55,760 nucleotides of DNA from a bacterium (lineage in GTDB: Bacteria; Desulfobacterota; Binatia; HRBIN30; CADEER01): NCBI GenBank assembly GCA_030430165.1, contig JAUIGL010000039.1, positions 1 through 55,760 of the forward strand, in the 5' to 3' direction. Below are positions 36,546-45,167 of the stretch, piece by piece. The notes beneath the pieces are model-generated. The model ran no database searches and was not told the DNA's origin. It saw nothing but the letters and a program-made list of their open reading frames with translations. The position numbers and the translations under genes are program-made. Position 1 is the stretch's first letter; every line of letters begins with the position of its first letter.

Positions 36546-38075
36546 ATGGCAATCGCAACCCTGATCCGAACCCCGAGCGTGGTAGGCCGCTACGCGCTCA
36601 CACTAAACCGTACGCCGCCCCTGTCGGTGGCCTACCTGGCGGGAAGTCTCACCGCCGCCGGGCACGAGGCCCAGATCATCGACGCGGTCGGCGAGGGGCT
36701 CGAGCAGTTTCACCCGGGCTACCGCGAGGACATTCTGATCAACGGCCTGACCAACGCCGAAATCGTCGCCCGCGTCCGCCCCGACACCTCCTTGATCGGC
36801 ATCTCCTGCCTGTTCTCGCACGAGTGGCCAGTGATCCGCGAGTTGATTGCCGAGCTGGCGGCGCGCCTGCCGGGGGTGCCGATCGTCCTCGGCGGCGAGC
36901 ACGCCACCGCCGTCCCCGAGGTCTGCCTCGACGAGTCGCCCGGACTGACCGCCTGCGCGATCGGCGAGGGCGAAGAGACGGTACTCGAGCTGCTCGACTT
37001 CGCTCTCGGCAAACGCGAGCTCGATCAGATCCGCGGCGTCGCCTATCGCGCGGGCGGCGGCATCGAGCGGACCGAGCCGCGGCAACGCATCCGCGACGTC
37101 GACGAGATTGCGGCGCCGCGCTGGGACCTGACACCGATCCATCCCTATCTCGACGGCGGCCTCAGCTTCGGCGTCGATCGCGGCCGCACCATGCCGCTGC
37201 TCGCCACCCGCGGTTGCCCCTACCGCTGCACCTTCTGCTCGAGCCCGCAGATGTGGACGACCCGCTACTCGACCCGCGATCCGGCACTGGTGGTCGACGA
37301 GATTCAGCACTACGTCGACACCTACGCGGCCGAGAACTTCGACTTCTACGACCTCACCTCGATCGTCAAACGCGACTGGATCCTCGCCTTCTGCGCCGAG
37401 CTCGAGCGACGCGGTCTCGACATCACCTGGCAGCTGCCGAGCGGGACGCGATCCGAAGCGCTCGACGCGCCGGTGCTCGAGGCCATGTACCGCACCGGCT
37501 GTCGCAACATCACCTACGCTCCCGAGAGCGGATCGCCGGCGACGCTCGACGCGATCAAGAAGAAGGTCAAGCTCGAGCGGCTCGAGGAGTCGATGCGGGT
37601 CGCGGTACGCACCGGTCTCAACGTCAAAGCCAACATCATGATCGGCTTTCCCCACGAGCGGCTGGCGCACCTGCGCGAAACCCTCGGTTTCATCTGGCGC
37701 ATGGCGAAGATGGGCGTGCACGACGTGTCGGTGTGGAGCTTCTCGCCGTACCCCGGCTCGGAGCTCTTCGACGAGCTGCGCGCGACCGGCGACCTGCCGG
37801 ACCTCAGCGACGACTACTACGCTTCGCTGCTCTCCTACTCGGACGTCTCCGGTGCGGTGTCCTACTCGGCGCCACTCGAGTCGACTCTCTTGCAGCGCTA
37901 TCGCCTCTACGGGCTGTGCATGTTCTACGGAGTCAGCTATCTGACCCACCCCAGTCGTCCGCTGCGCTCGCTGCGCAACATCCTCACCCGGCGCTACGAG
38001 TCGCGACTCGAGATGTCGTTCGGCAACCTGATCCGCCGCCTGTCGTCGGCGCGCACCCAGGCGGAGCTCACCTGA
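36546..38075 (+). CDS. B12-binding domain radical SAM protein
   Basis: The 509 residues begin with a cobalamin-binding fold (APPL-type PPLSVAYLAG, DAVGEG, SLIGISCLFS, IVLGGEHATA, IGEGEETV) and continue with the radical SAM barrel. The cluster motif is C224-P-Y-R-C228-T-F-C231. NFDFYDLT, RNITYAPESGS and NIMIGFPHE are barrel strands of class B enzymes; SFSPYPGSELF follows. The stop overlaps the start of the next radical SAM gene (TGATG at 38073-38077), so the two are coupled and may act in sequence. Cobalamin use is inferred from the domain; substrate unknown. Confidence 0.92.
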   Translation: MAIATLIRTPSVVGRYALTLNRTPPLSVAYLAGSLTAAGHEAQIIDAVGEGLEQFHPGYREDILINGLTNAEIVARVRPDTSLIGISCLFSHEWPVIRELIAELAARLPGVPIVLGGEHATAVPEVCLDESPGLTACAIGEGEETVLELLDFALGKRELDQIRGVAYRAGGGIERTEPRQRIRDVDEIAAPRWDLTPIHPYLDGGLSFGVDRGRTMPLLATRGCPYRCTFCSSPQMWTTRYSTRDPALVVDEIQHYVDTYAAENFDFYDLTSIVKRDWILAFCAELERRGLDITWQLPSGTRSEALDAPVLEAMYRTGCRNITYAPESGSPATLDAIKKKVKLERLEESMRVAVRTGLNVKANIMIGFPHERLAHLRETLGFIWRMAKMGVHDVSVWSFSPYPGSELFDELRATGDLPDLSDDYYASLLSYSDVSGAVSYSAPLESTLLQRYRLYGLCMFYGVSYLTHPSRPLRSLRNILTRRYESRLEMSFGNLIRRLSSARTQAELT

Positions 38076-39604
38076 TGCGGGTGACCTTAGTCACATCTGG
38101 ACTCGAGCACCTCGGCATCGAGGCGCTCTCGGCCTGGGTCAAGCGAGCCGGCCACGAGGCGACTCTGGTCTACGAGGCGCGCCCCTTTTCCTCCGGCAGC
38201 GGCACCGATTCCCCGCTGCTGGCGCGCCTGCTCGACCCCAAGCCGGAAGAGACGGCGCGGCGCATCGTCGCCAGCAAGCCCGACCTGGTCGCCTTCACCT
38301 CCTACAGCGTCACCCACGCCTGGGCGGTCGACGTCGCCCGCGCGATCAAGAAGAGCATCCGGGTTCCGATCGTCTTCGGTGGCCAGCATGTCTCGTCGGC
38401 GCCGGAACGGGCGATCGCCGAGCCGGCGATCGACGCCATCGTCGAGGGTGAGGGCGAGGAAGCGCTGGTCGACCTGATCGAGTGCACGGTCGACGGCGAG
38501 CTCACCCGCACCGATATTGCCAACTGCACCTTCAAGGGCGCCGATGGGCCGATCCGCAACCCGGTGCGCCCGCTGCTCGCCGACCTCGACGCGCTGCCCT
38601 GGGCCGACAAGGAAGGTTTCTACAGCGCGGTCCCCGCCTTCGAGCACGAGCTCTACATCGTCTCGCGCCGCGGTTGCCCGTTCCGCTGCAGCTTCTGCGA
38701 GTACAGCACCTTCCCGCGCCAGTATCCGGGCGAGAAGCCGGTGCGCCGGCGCTCGGTCGAGCACCTGATCGGCGAGCTCGCCCACTGGAAGGCGCGCGGC
38801 AAGGTGCGCAAGGTGTTCTTCTGGGACGCCATCTTCACCCTCGATCCGAAGTGGATGGAGAAGTTCGCCATCGCCTACAAGCGCGAGATCGGCATTCCCT
38901 TCGAATGCTACACCCACCCGCAGACGATGAGCCGCGACATGGCGCGCTGGCTCGCCGAGGCCGGCTGCATCATGGTTCGGGTCGGTGTGCAGAGCGTCAA
39001 CTCGGACACCCTGGCGGCGGTCGACCGCAAGGGCAACCGCGAGAAGGTGATCGAAACGCTGCGCTACCTGCGCGAGTTCGACGTCCCCTACTCGGTCGAC
39101 CACATCATCGGCCTGCCCGGCGAGGGCGCGCAGGACCAGCTCGAAGCGCTCAAGTTCTACGCCGAGGTCGAGCCCAAGCGCATCGTCACCCACTGGATGA
39201 CCTACTTCCCCGGCACCACCGCGCTCGATCAGGCGCGCGATCGCGGAATTCTCGACCAAGCCGACGTCGAACGCATTCTCGACGGCGACGTCGGCCCGGG
39301 GTACATGTTCGGCGGCAACAAGGAGTACCGCGACCACCAGGAGCTGCAGCACCTCTCGGGAGTGTTCGACCTGCTGCCCCTGCTGCCAACCGGCGCCACC
39401 CGCTGGCTGATCGAGCAGCGCCGCTATCGCCACCTGCGCGGCGTCGGCATCATGCGCCAGCTAGGCACCCTGGCGTTGGCGATCCGCGGCGAGCCGGCGA
39501 CGCGCGAGCACGTCCGCCACATCATGGCGACGACCATCGACGCCACCCGGGAGGCGCTGCGCCGCAAGCTCGGGCTCTCGGAGGCGCCCGCTTGGAAGAC
39601 GTGA
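38075..39604 (+). CDS. B12-binding domain radical SAM protein (paralogue of 45168-46730)
   Basis: The 509 residues have an N-terminal cobalamin-binding-type domain (VTSGLEHLGIEALSAW; IVFGGQHVSSAP; VEGEGEEALVD) and the cluster motif C201-P-F-R-C205-S-F-C208, followed by KVFFWDAIFTLD, CYTHPQTMSRDMA and RVGVQSVNSDTL. It ends in a Leu/Arg-rich helical tail. The protein encoded at 45168-46730 is closely similar along its whole length, with cysteines at the same residue numbers. The start overlaps the upstream radical SAM gene and the end overlaps the downstream membrane-protein gene (GTGA at 39601-39604). Substrate unknown. Confidence 0.92.
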   Translation: MRVTLVTSGLEHLGIEALSAWVKRAGHEATLVYEARPFSSGSGTDSPLLARLLDPKPEETARRIVASKPDLVAFTSYSVTHAWAVDVARAIKKSIRVPIVFGGQHVSSAPERAIAEPAIDAIVEGEGEEALVDLIECTVDGELTRTDIANCTFKGADGPIRNPVRPLLADLDALPWADKEGFYSAVPAFEHELYIVSRRGCPFRCSFCEYSTFPRQYPGEKPVRRRSVEHLIGELAHWKARGKVRKVFFWDAIFTLDPKWMEKFAIAYKREIGIPFECYTHPQTMSRDMARWLAEAGCIMVRVGVQSVNSDTLAAVDRKGNREKVIETLRYLREFDVPYSVDHIIGLPGEGAQDQLEALKFYAEVEPKRIVTHWMTYFPGTTALDQARDRGILDQADVERILDGDVGPGYMFGGNKEYRDHQELQHLSGVFDLLPLLPTGATRWLIEQRRYRHLRGVGIMRQLGTLALAIRGEPATREHVRHIMATTIDATREALRRKLGLSEAPAWKT

Positions 39605-41775
39605 GCTCGCGGGCAGCCCCCGCGAAGAGCATCACGGCGCACGGCTTCGAGCTCGTCTTATTCGCGATCGGAGCCGCCGCGGCCTGCGTCTGGCTGCAGT
39701 CGATGTTCGACTGGAAGGCGGTCGCCGGCGCCGCGCTCGTCCTCACCGGGCTGCGCGCCGCCAGCGTCTTCGCCAGCGGCCGCGGCCGCACCGCGGCGCG
39801 CGTCGTTCTCGGGCTATTCCACGCACTGTGGATCTATCTCGCACTGATCTTCGGCTGGCTGCTCTCGTGGACCGTCGACCCAGCGGTGATCGCCGTCGTC
39901 GTCGCCCTGGCGGCAATCGCGGCGGCGTGCCGCCTGCGGCCGGCGACGACGTTCAAGCTGCCGATCAGCCTGCCGCTCGGCATCTGGATCTTCGCCTGCC
40001 TGCTCGGCTGGCTGCGCCAGGACGGGCTAATCGACTGCGACGACTACGATCGCTTCCGCTGGAACGGCGCAACCAGTCTGGTGATCCCCAGCAGCACCGC
40101 CCTCGCGCGCTGTCAGCCAGGGCAGACGCTACGGCTCGCCTGGTATCCGCGCCGGGTCTGGCAGGCGCCGGACCGCGGCCGCTACATCGTCACCGCGCAG
40201 AAGGGAATCAATCTCCTCGGCGAAGGAACCATGGTGCCCGATCCGATCGAGGACGGCGTCTGCGAGTTCGCCGCCGACGGCTCGCGCAGCCGCTGCGTCG
40301 GCGGCAGCGAGCACAAGATGCAGGCGATCCTCGACGCCGAGCCGATCGACCGGGTACTGGTCGCCGGCTATTCCGGCGGCCAGGGAGTCGTGTACTCCCT
40401 GCCGCGCAGCGCCCCGCTGGAGATCGTCACCCGCGCGGAAACCGTCGGCGGAACCGGATCCGCCTTCTACGCCCCGAGCACCGGCGAGCTCGGCCTGCTC
40501 GCCGACGAGTGCACTCAGCTGACCCGACTGCGCGCCGACGACCTGAGCCCGCTCGAACCGGCGCCGGCGCCATTTTGCCCCGGCGAGATCCACTACGACG
40601 CAAGGCGCGGCGAAGGCATCTTCTGCTTCGCCCCCGGCCCGCTCGGTCCCAAGGTCAACGACGTCGGCCGACCGTACCTCTCGGTCGCCTTCGCCACCGA
40701 TCCGTTCCGCTATCGTCTGCTCGGCTCGGGTGCGCTCGACTACTGGACCTACGCGGCGCTGGTTTGGGGTTGCGACTTCGATGCCGAGTCGCGCAAAGCC
40801 TGGACCGCGATCGCCAACCTCGGGCTGATCGTCGAAAGCGACTACGACGACGGCCAGGTCACCGGCGCCTGGCTCGCCGAGCCCGGCCTGCGCTCGGCCA
40901 TCTACGACCGCGAGCGACGCATCTTGTACGCGACCAACTTCTTTCGCGGCGACGTCGTCGCCTACGATGTCGCCACCGGCGAGGAACGAGGCCGCTGGTT
41001 CGTCGGTCGCTTCGCGCGCTACGTCGTGCTGGACCGCGACAGCGACTTCCTGCTCGCCACGTCGATCCTGGGGGTGGTACGCATCGAAATTGGCATACCG
41101 CGGTCGCCGCAAGTGGAGCCAGTTGCCGAGCAGCCGATCACCGCGGAGCTTTGCTCCATGGCGATCGACGCCGCCGCAGCAGGCGAGGCGCCGCCGGTCG
41201 GGTCCGCCGCGCTGGCGAGCGTAGTCCGCCCGATCTACGAGTGCCGCATGGTCGAGCGGGACGCCAAGCAGTTGTGCGAGTACGTCGAGCCGAAGCTGCG
41301 GCGCAATTGCACGGCTCGCTGGATGTTCCACCACGCGGCACGCCGCGCCCCCGCCGACGGCGACTGGCCCGCCATGCTGGCCAAAGGACTCCACGAAGAC
41401 TGCATGTCCGCAGACCGCGGCGCCGCCACGGCGATCTGCGACCAGATCGAGGCGGCGGTGCGCTTGCAGAAGCCGGACCAGTGCCCGAAGCAGCCGGAGG
41501 CGATCCACCGCATGTGCGTCGGCCTCGCCAGCAGCGACCCGGATCGATGTCCGGCGGAGTCCCCCGATTGCCAGGAGCTGGCACTGCGGCTGTCGCTCCT
41601 CGCCGAGGGCGGACTGCCGGTCGTGGCGGAGCGCGGCACCGAGCGCGATCGCACCCACGCCCGCGCCGCGCTCGGTCAGCCCGGCGCCTGCGACCCGGTC
41701 ATCGAGAAGGCACGCGGCGACTGCGCCGCCCTGCTCGACGACGACGCTCAAAAGCGCAACGACCGCAACTTCTGA
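39601..41775 (+). CDS. Membrane-anchored protein with extracytoplasmic repeat (propeller-like) region
   Basis: The 724-residue protein starts at GTG 39601, overlapping the radical SAM stop. About five hydrophobic helices occupy residues 12-145. The rest is exported and beta-rich, with repeated YDxxxxxLYATN- and VVLDRDSDFLLATS-type strands, suggesting a beta-propeller up to about residue 500. A last Cys-rich helical part follows (at least 12 Cys between 515 and 715, for example LCSMAID, LCEYVE, CPKQPEAIHRMC). I do not recognise the family. Coupling to two radical SAM genes suggests a role in the same pathway, perhaps in sensing or export. Its end overlaps the convergent cupin gene by 28 bases. 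Confidence 0.72.
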   Translation: MSSRAAPAKSITAHGFELVLFAIGAAAACVWLQSMFDWKAVAGAALVLTGLRAASVFASGRGRTAARVVLGLFHALWIYLALIFGWLLSWTVDPAVIAVVVALAAIAAACRLRPATTFKLPISLPLGIWIFACLLGWLRQDGLIDCDDYDRFRWNGATSLVIPSSTALARCQPGQTLRLAWYPRRVWQAPDRGRYIVTAQKGINLLGEGTMVPDPIEDGVCEFAADGSRSRCVGGSEHKMQAILDAEPIDRVLVAGYSGGQGVVYSLPRSAPLEIVTRAETVGGTGSAFYAPSTGELGLLADECTQLTRLRADDLSPLEPAPAPFCPGEIHYDARRGEGIFCFAPGPLGPKVNDVGRPYLSVAFATDPFRYRLLGSGALDYWTYAALVWGCDFDAESRKAWTAIANLGLIVESDYDDGQVTGAWLAEPGLRSAIYDRERRILYATNFFRGDVVAYDVATGEERGRWFVGRFARYVVLDRDSDFLLATSILGVVRIEIGIPRSPQVEPVAEQPITAELCSMAIDAAAAGEAPPVGSAALASVVRPIYECRMVERDAKQLCEYVEPKLRRNCTARWMFHHAARRAPADGDWPAMLAKGLHEDCMSADRGAATAICDQIEAAVRLQKPDQCPKQPEAIHRMCVGLASSDPDRCPAESPDCQELALRLSLLAEGGLPVVAERGTERDRTHARAALGQPGACDPVIEKARGDCAALLDDDAQKRNDRNF

Positions 41776-42548
41776 TACGCCAACGCCGTCCGCACCACCC
41801 CCCACACCCACCCAGTCGCCCACCAGTAGTTCACCGAAATACTGAGATCGATCGACCGCACCTGGTGCCACCAGAAGCGCGGGATGTAGAGAACGTCCCC
41901 AGGCTCGACGGTACAGCCAAGCGGCGCCGCGCCGGCAAAGCGCGGGTAGCGCTGCAGATCGGGCGCCTCGGCGTCGACCCGGCTCACCTGCGGCAAACGC
42001 GACCACGGCGGATGGCGATACATGCGCAACTCCTGCGCCGGGGGAAACAGCTTCACCCGCTTGCGGCCGAAGAACTGGCAGAACAGGTTGTCGGGGAGGT
42101 CCATGTGCAGCGGCGACCGCGTATCGGCGGCGCTCAGCCACAGCTTGTACATCGCCCACGGCGCCGGCGGAGCGAACTCGGGCACCTCGAGATCCCGCGC
42201 CAGCCCCTGCAGGTGATCGGCGAGAATCACCATCGCGTAGCCGTCCGGCGCCGCCGCCGAATCGAGTCGCGCGATCAAGTCGCGCAGCGCCTCCTCGCGG
42301 TAGGGGATCCCCTCGGCGGGATCGTTGACGACTCGGCGGCCCTCGACCGCGGCGACCGGCACCGGCGAGTCGCCGAAGCGCTCCACCAAACCGGCGGGAG
42401 TCCAGCGCCGGGCCGGCCACTCCTCGAGCGCGCCGCGGATCACCACCGGGCGTCGCCGGCGCACGTAGCGATCGACGAACTCCTCGCGCGTCGGTGGCGC
42501 GATACGCTCGACCTCATCCGGCTCGGTCGCTGCCCCGACCTCGGTCAC
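41748..42548 (-). CDS. Cupin-like (JmjC/cupin_8) Fe(II)/2OG oxygenase
   Basis: The 266-residue protein resembles cupin_8/JmjC-type hydroxylases such as FIH-like enzymes. PVVIRGALEEWPA opens the family's N-terminal part, the iron triad is H148-M-D150 (in SPLHMD) and H228 (in RFWWHQVRS), and GDVLYIPRFWWH is a typical late strand. GTG 42548 overlaps the stop of the SPASM radical SAM gene (GTGA), so the pair is coupled: hydroxylation and radical chemistry may hit the same substrate. The C-terminal ISVNYWWATGW helix region is normal for the family. The substrate (protein or small molecule) is unknown. Confidence 0.87.
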   Translation of the reverse strand: MTEVGAATEPDEVERIAPPTREEFVDRYVRRRRPVVIRGALEEWPARRWTPAGLVERFGDSPVPVAAVEGRRVVNDPAEGIPYREEALRDLIARLDSAAAPDGYAMVILADHLQGLARDLEVPEFAPPAPWAMYKLWLSAADTRSPLHMDLPDNLFCQFFGRKRVKLFPPAQELRMYRHPPWSRLPQVSRVDAEAPDLQRYPRFAGAAPLGCTVEPGDVLYIPRFWWHQVRSIDLSISVNYWWATGWVWGVVRTALAYQKLRSLRF

Positions 42549-43669
42549 GCCGTCGCGGTCCGCGGCCCCTGGTAGAGCAGATTGATCTCGGTATGGCAGT
42601 TCCAATAGCAGTCGGTGCACTCGGTCAGCTCTTCGCGACGCTTCTGGTACTCGGCGCTGCGCCACAGCTCGGTCAGCGGCTGCTCGCGCACGTTGCCGAT
42701 CGACTGGCCGCGCTCGTAGTGGATCGTGCACGGAAACACGTTACCGTAGGCGTCGACGACGAGGTTGTGGTAGCCGACGAAGCAGCGCAGCGGAGACGGT
42801 TTCGCTCGGAACGCGTTCGGGAACAACGCGAGGAACGCATCCGAGTTGTCGATGAACTCCGGATCGGGCATGCGCGACTTTTCTTCGCGCAGCCAGGCGA
42901 CGGCGGCGTCCATTCGTTCGAGCGCATCGGCGGCGGTCGGGTTCGCCCCCTCGTAGCATCCGGCGAGCGGGTTGAAGCTCACCGAGTTGATCCCCCTGGC
43001 GCGCGCCAGCTCGACGAATTCCGGCACTTCGCCGCAATTGTCGGGGCCGATGACGAAGGTGTACGTAACCGTCGGCTTGCCCTTGGCGCGCTTGGCGAGG
43101 ATCTGCTCGGTCGCCTTTTCGATGCGTTCGAACCCGTAGGTCGCCTTGCGGATGGTGTTGTGGGTTTCGGCGCGGGCGCCGTCGAGCGAGAAGTTCATCG
43201 ACTCCGCGCCGGCGTCGAGCAGCTCGTCGATCCGCCCCGGGTTGGCCAGCAGGTTGTAGCCGTTGGTGTTGAGGTGAACGAACAAGCCGCGGCTGCGGCC
43301 GTGCGCGATCAGCTCGAAACAGTCGGAGCGCACCGTTGGCTCGCCGCCGGCAAGACTGAGGCCGACGACACCGATCTCCGCCATGTCGTCGATGATCGCC
43401 TTGAGCTCTTCGGTGGTCGACTCGCGGTCGCCGCGCGCCTCGTACAACCACGGCTTCGGCAGGTCGCACATGAAGCAGGCGTTGTTGCAGCGGTAGGTCG
43501 GCACCAGATTGGCCATCAACGGCCCCGCCAGCGGACGACCGAGGCGATGCGACAGCGGCACCGCGACCGTCTTCGCAGCGGTCGACGCCAGCCACGCCAG
43601 GCGCCCCTCCTGAACGGCGCGCCGCGCCATCCGGAAGTACTGCATGCGGAAAGGAAGGGACAGACTCAT
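42545..43669 (-). CDS. Radical SAM/SPASM domain protein
   Basis: The 374 residues include the cluster motif C61-N-N-A-C65-F-M-C68, LSLAGGEPTVRSD with the GGE motif, SMNFSLDGAR, and a C-terminal SPASM domain: CFVGYHNLVVDAYGNVFPC, SIGNVREQPLTELW, then CTDCYWNC. The N-terminal 55 residues are basic and helical. Relatives modify peptides or small molecules such as in hopanoid head-group and heme pathways; nothing here identifies the substrate. Overlapped by the cupin gene at its end and 27 bases after the B12 radical SAM gene upstream. Confidence 0.92.
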   Translation of the reverse strand: MSLSLPFRMQYFRMARRAVQEGRLAWLASTAAKTVAVPLSHRLGRPLAGPLMANLVPTYRCNNACFMCDLPKPWLYEARGDRESTTEELKAIIDDMAEIGVVGLSLAGGEPTVRSDCFELIAHGRSRGLFVHLNTNGYNLLANPGRIDELLDAGAESMNFSLDGARAETHNTIRKATYGFERIEKATEQILAKRAKGKPTVTYTFVIGPDNCGEVPEFVELARARGINSVSFNPLAGCYEGANPTAADALERMDAAVAWLREEKSRMPDPEFIDNSDAFLALFPNAFRAKPSPLRCFVGYHNLVVDAYGNVFPCTIHYERGQSIGNVREQPLTELWRSAEYQKRREELTECTDCYWNCHTEINLLYQGPRTATA

Positions 43670-43696
43670 GGACGCGTGGAGCGCGCTGCGGCGGAT

Positions 43697-45154
43697 CTAC
43701 ATCGGCTCGCGAATCGACGGCAGCGGCACGTTGGCGTCGCCGCGGCCGATCATCGCGAGCATTCCGGCGCGAGCGGTCCCGGCCATCGAGCGCCACAGGC
43801 CGCCGGCCGAGGCCATGCGCAGCAGGTGGACGATCTTCCACGGATAGCGCGCGTAGAACTTGGCGTACTGGAGAAAGATCTCGCGATCGATCTCGGCCGG
43901 CAGGTCGCCGTTGTAGTTGGGCAGGCCTTCGCCGATCAGGTGCGATTCGTCGGTGTGATCGCGCGAGATCACGCCGTCCTTGACCAGCTTGAGAAACGCC
44001 GCCGTGCCCGGCAGCGCCTGGTACTTGTGGAGACTGAACACGTCGAGACCGAGCTCGTAGATCATGCGGTAGCTCTGCTGCCGCTCTTCAGCCGTTTCCC
44101 CGGGGTATCCGATGAGGAAGTATCCCTGCAGCGAAATGCCGGCGTCGCGAATCATCTTGGCGGCGCGCCGGATGTCGGCCTCTTCCATGTCCTTCTTCAT
44201 CAGGCGGCGCACCCGCTCGGAGCCGCTCTCCGGTGCAATCGTCAGGATCTTGAAGCCGGCTTGCTTCATCAGATCGACCATCTCGACGTCGAGGTTCTCG
44301 AGCCGCACACCGCGATAGAGCTCGATGGTCAGGTCGCGCAAGCCGAGGTCGGCGATGCCGCGGCACAGATCCTTGAAGAACTCGCGCTCCTGGGTCGCGT
44401 TGTCGTCCATGAAGTAGATCATCCGCACGCCGTAGCGCTCGTAGAGCTGGCGGATCTCGCGGGTGACGAACTCGACCGACCAGTGGCGCAGCTTCTGGCC
44501 GTTGAGCACCGGCGCCGCACAGAACTTGCAGGCGTACTCGCAACCGCGGCTCGCCAGCATCGCGACCTTGCGCTTCGGGCCGAGCACCGTCGACATGTAG
44601 CCACGCGAGAAGGCGCGCTCGAGCTCGATGAACTCGTAATCGACGCGCGAGCAGCCGTCGAGATCGGTCGGCCGCGGCGATCGCGTGCGTACCAACGAGC
44701 CGTCGGCGCGCTCGAAGTAGACGCCGTCGACCTTCTCGATCGCGGCGATGTCACCCGCCTCCAGATGGCGAACGAACTCGGGGAACGAGTGCTCGGCCTC
44801 TCCCATCAGCAGGTAGTCGAACACCCCGGCCTCCCACGCCGGCTCCGGGTTGAGACTCGGGTACATGCCGCCGCACACCGTGATCGCGTTCGGCGCGCGG
44901 CGCTTGGCTTCGACGGTGGCGGCGACCGCGCTCTTGAACGAGATCGCCCAGGCCGTGGCGCAGATCAGATCGGGCTGAAACTCGTCGACCGCGTCGTGGA
45001 ACTCGGGCGAGCTCGCCGTCCAACCTTCGAGCGGCAGGTTGAACAAGCGCACCTCGTGTCCCTGGTCCTTGATCGACGAGTAGAGGATCCCGAGCGACAG
45101 GGGCAGAGTCTGGTAGACGGTATTGGCGTGCGGCCAAATGAAAGCAATGCGCAT
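43697..45154 (-). CDS. B12-binding domain radical SAM protein
   Basis: The 485-residue protein starts at ATG 45154 with MRIAFIWP; GTG 45178 is possible but would overlap the upstream stop. The cobalamin-binding domain has LPLSLGILYSS, DLICATAWAISF and ITVCGGMYPS. The cluster motif is C205-E-Y-A-C209-K-F-C212, followed by RMIYFMDDNATQ, ILTIAPESGSERV and YFLIGYPGETAEE. Helical C-terminus. It lies between another B12-type radical SAM gene and an SPASM radical SAM gene in the same direction, so three radical SAM genes and the cupin form one operon-like block (46730 to 41748). Substrate unknown. Confidence 0.92.
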   Translation of the reverse strand: MRIAFIWPHANTVYQTLPLSLGILYSSIKDQGHEVRLFNLPLEGWTASSPEFHDAVDEFQPDLICATAWAISFKSAVAATVEAKRRAPNAITVCGGMYPSLNPEPAWEAGVFDYLLMGEAEHSFPEFVRHLEAGDIAAIEKVDGVYFERADGSLVRTRSPRPTDLDGCSRVDYEFIELERAFSRGYMSTVLGPKRKVAMLASRGCEYACKFCAAPVLNGQKLRHWSVEFVTREIRQLYERYGVRMIYFMDDNATQEREFFKDLCRGIADLGLRDLTIELYRGVRLENLDVEMVDLMKQAGFKILTIAPESGSERVRRLMKKDMEEADIRRAAKMIRDAGISLQGYFLIGYPGETAEERQQSYRMIYELGLDVFSLHKYQALPGTAAFLKLVKDGVISRDHTDESHLIGEGLPNYNGDLPAEIDREIFLQYAKFYARYPWKIVHLLRMASAGGLWRSMAGTARAGMLAMIGRGDANVPLPSIREPM

Positions 45155-45167
45155 TGCGTCCTCGTCC

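Noticed and set aside
36359..38074. Upstream extension of the second tandem radical SAM frame
   Set aside because: It overlaps the first radical SAM gene in another frame; the cobalamin-domain start MRVTLVTSG at 38075 matches its paralogue.
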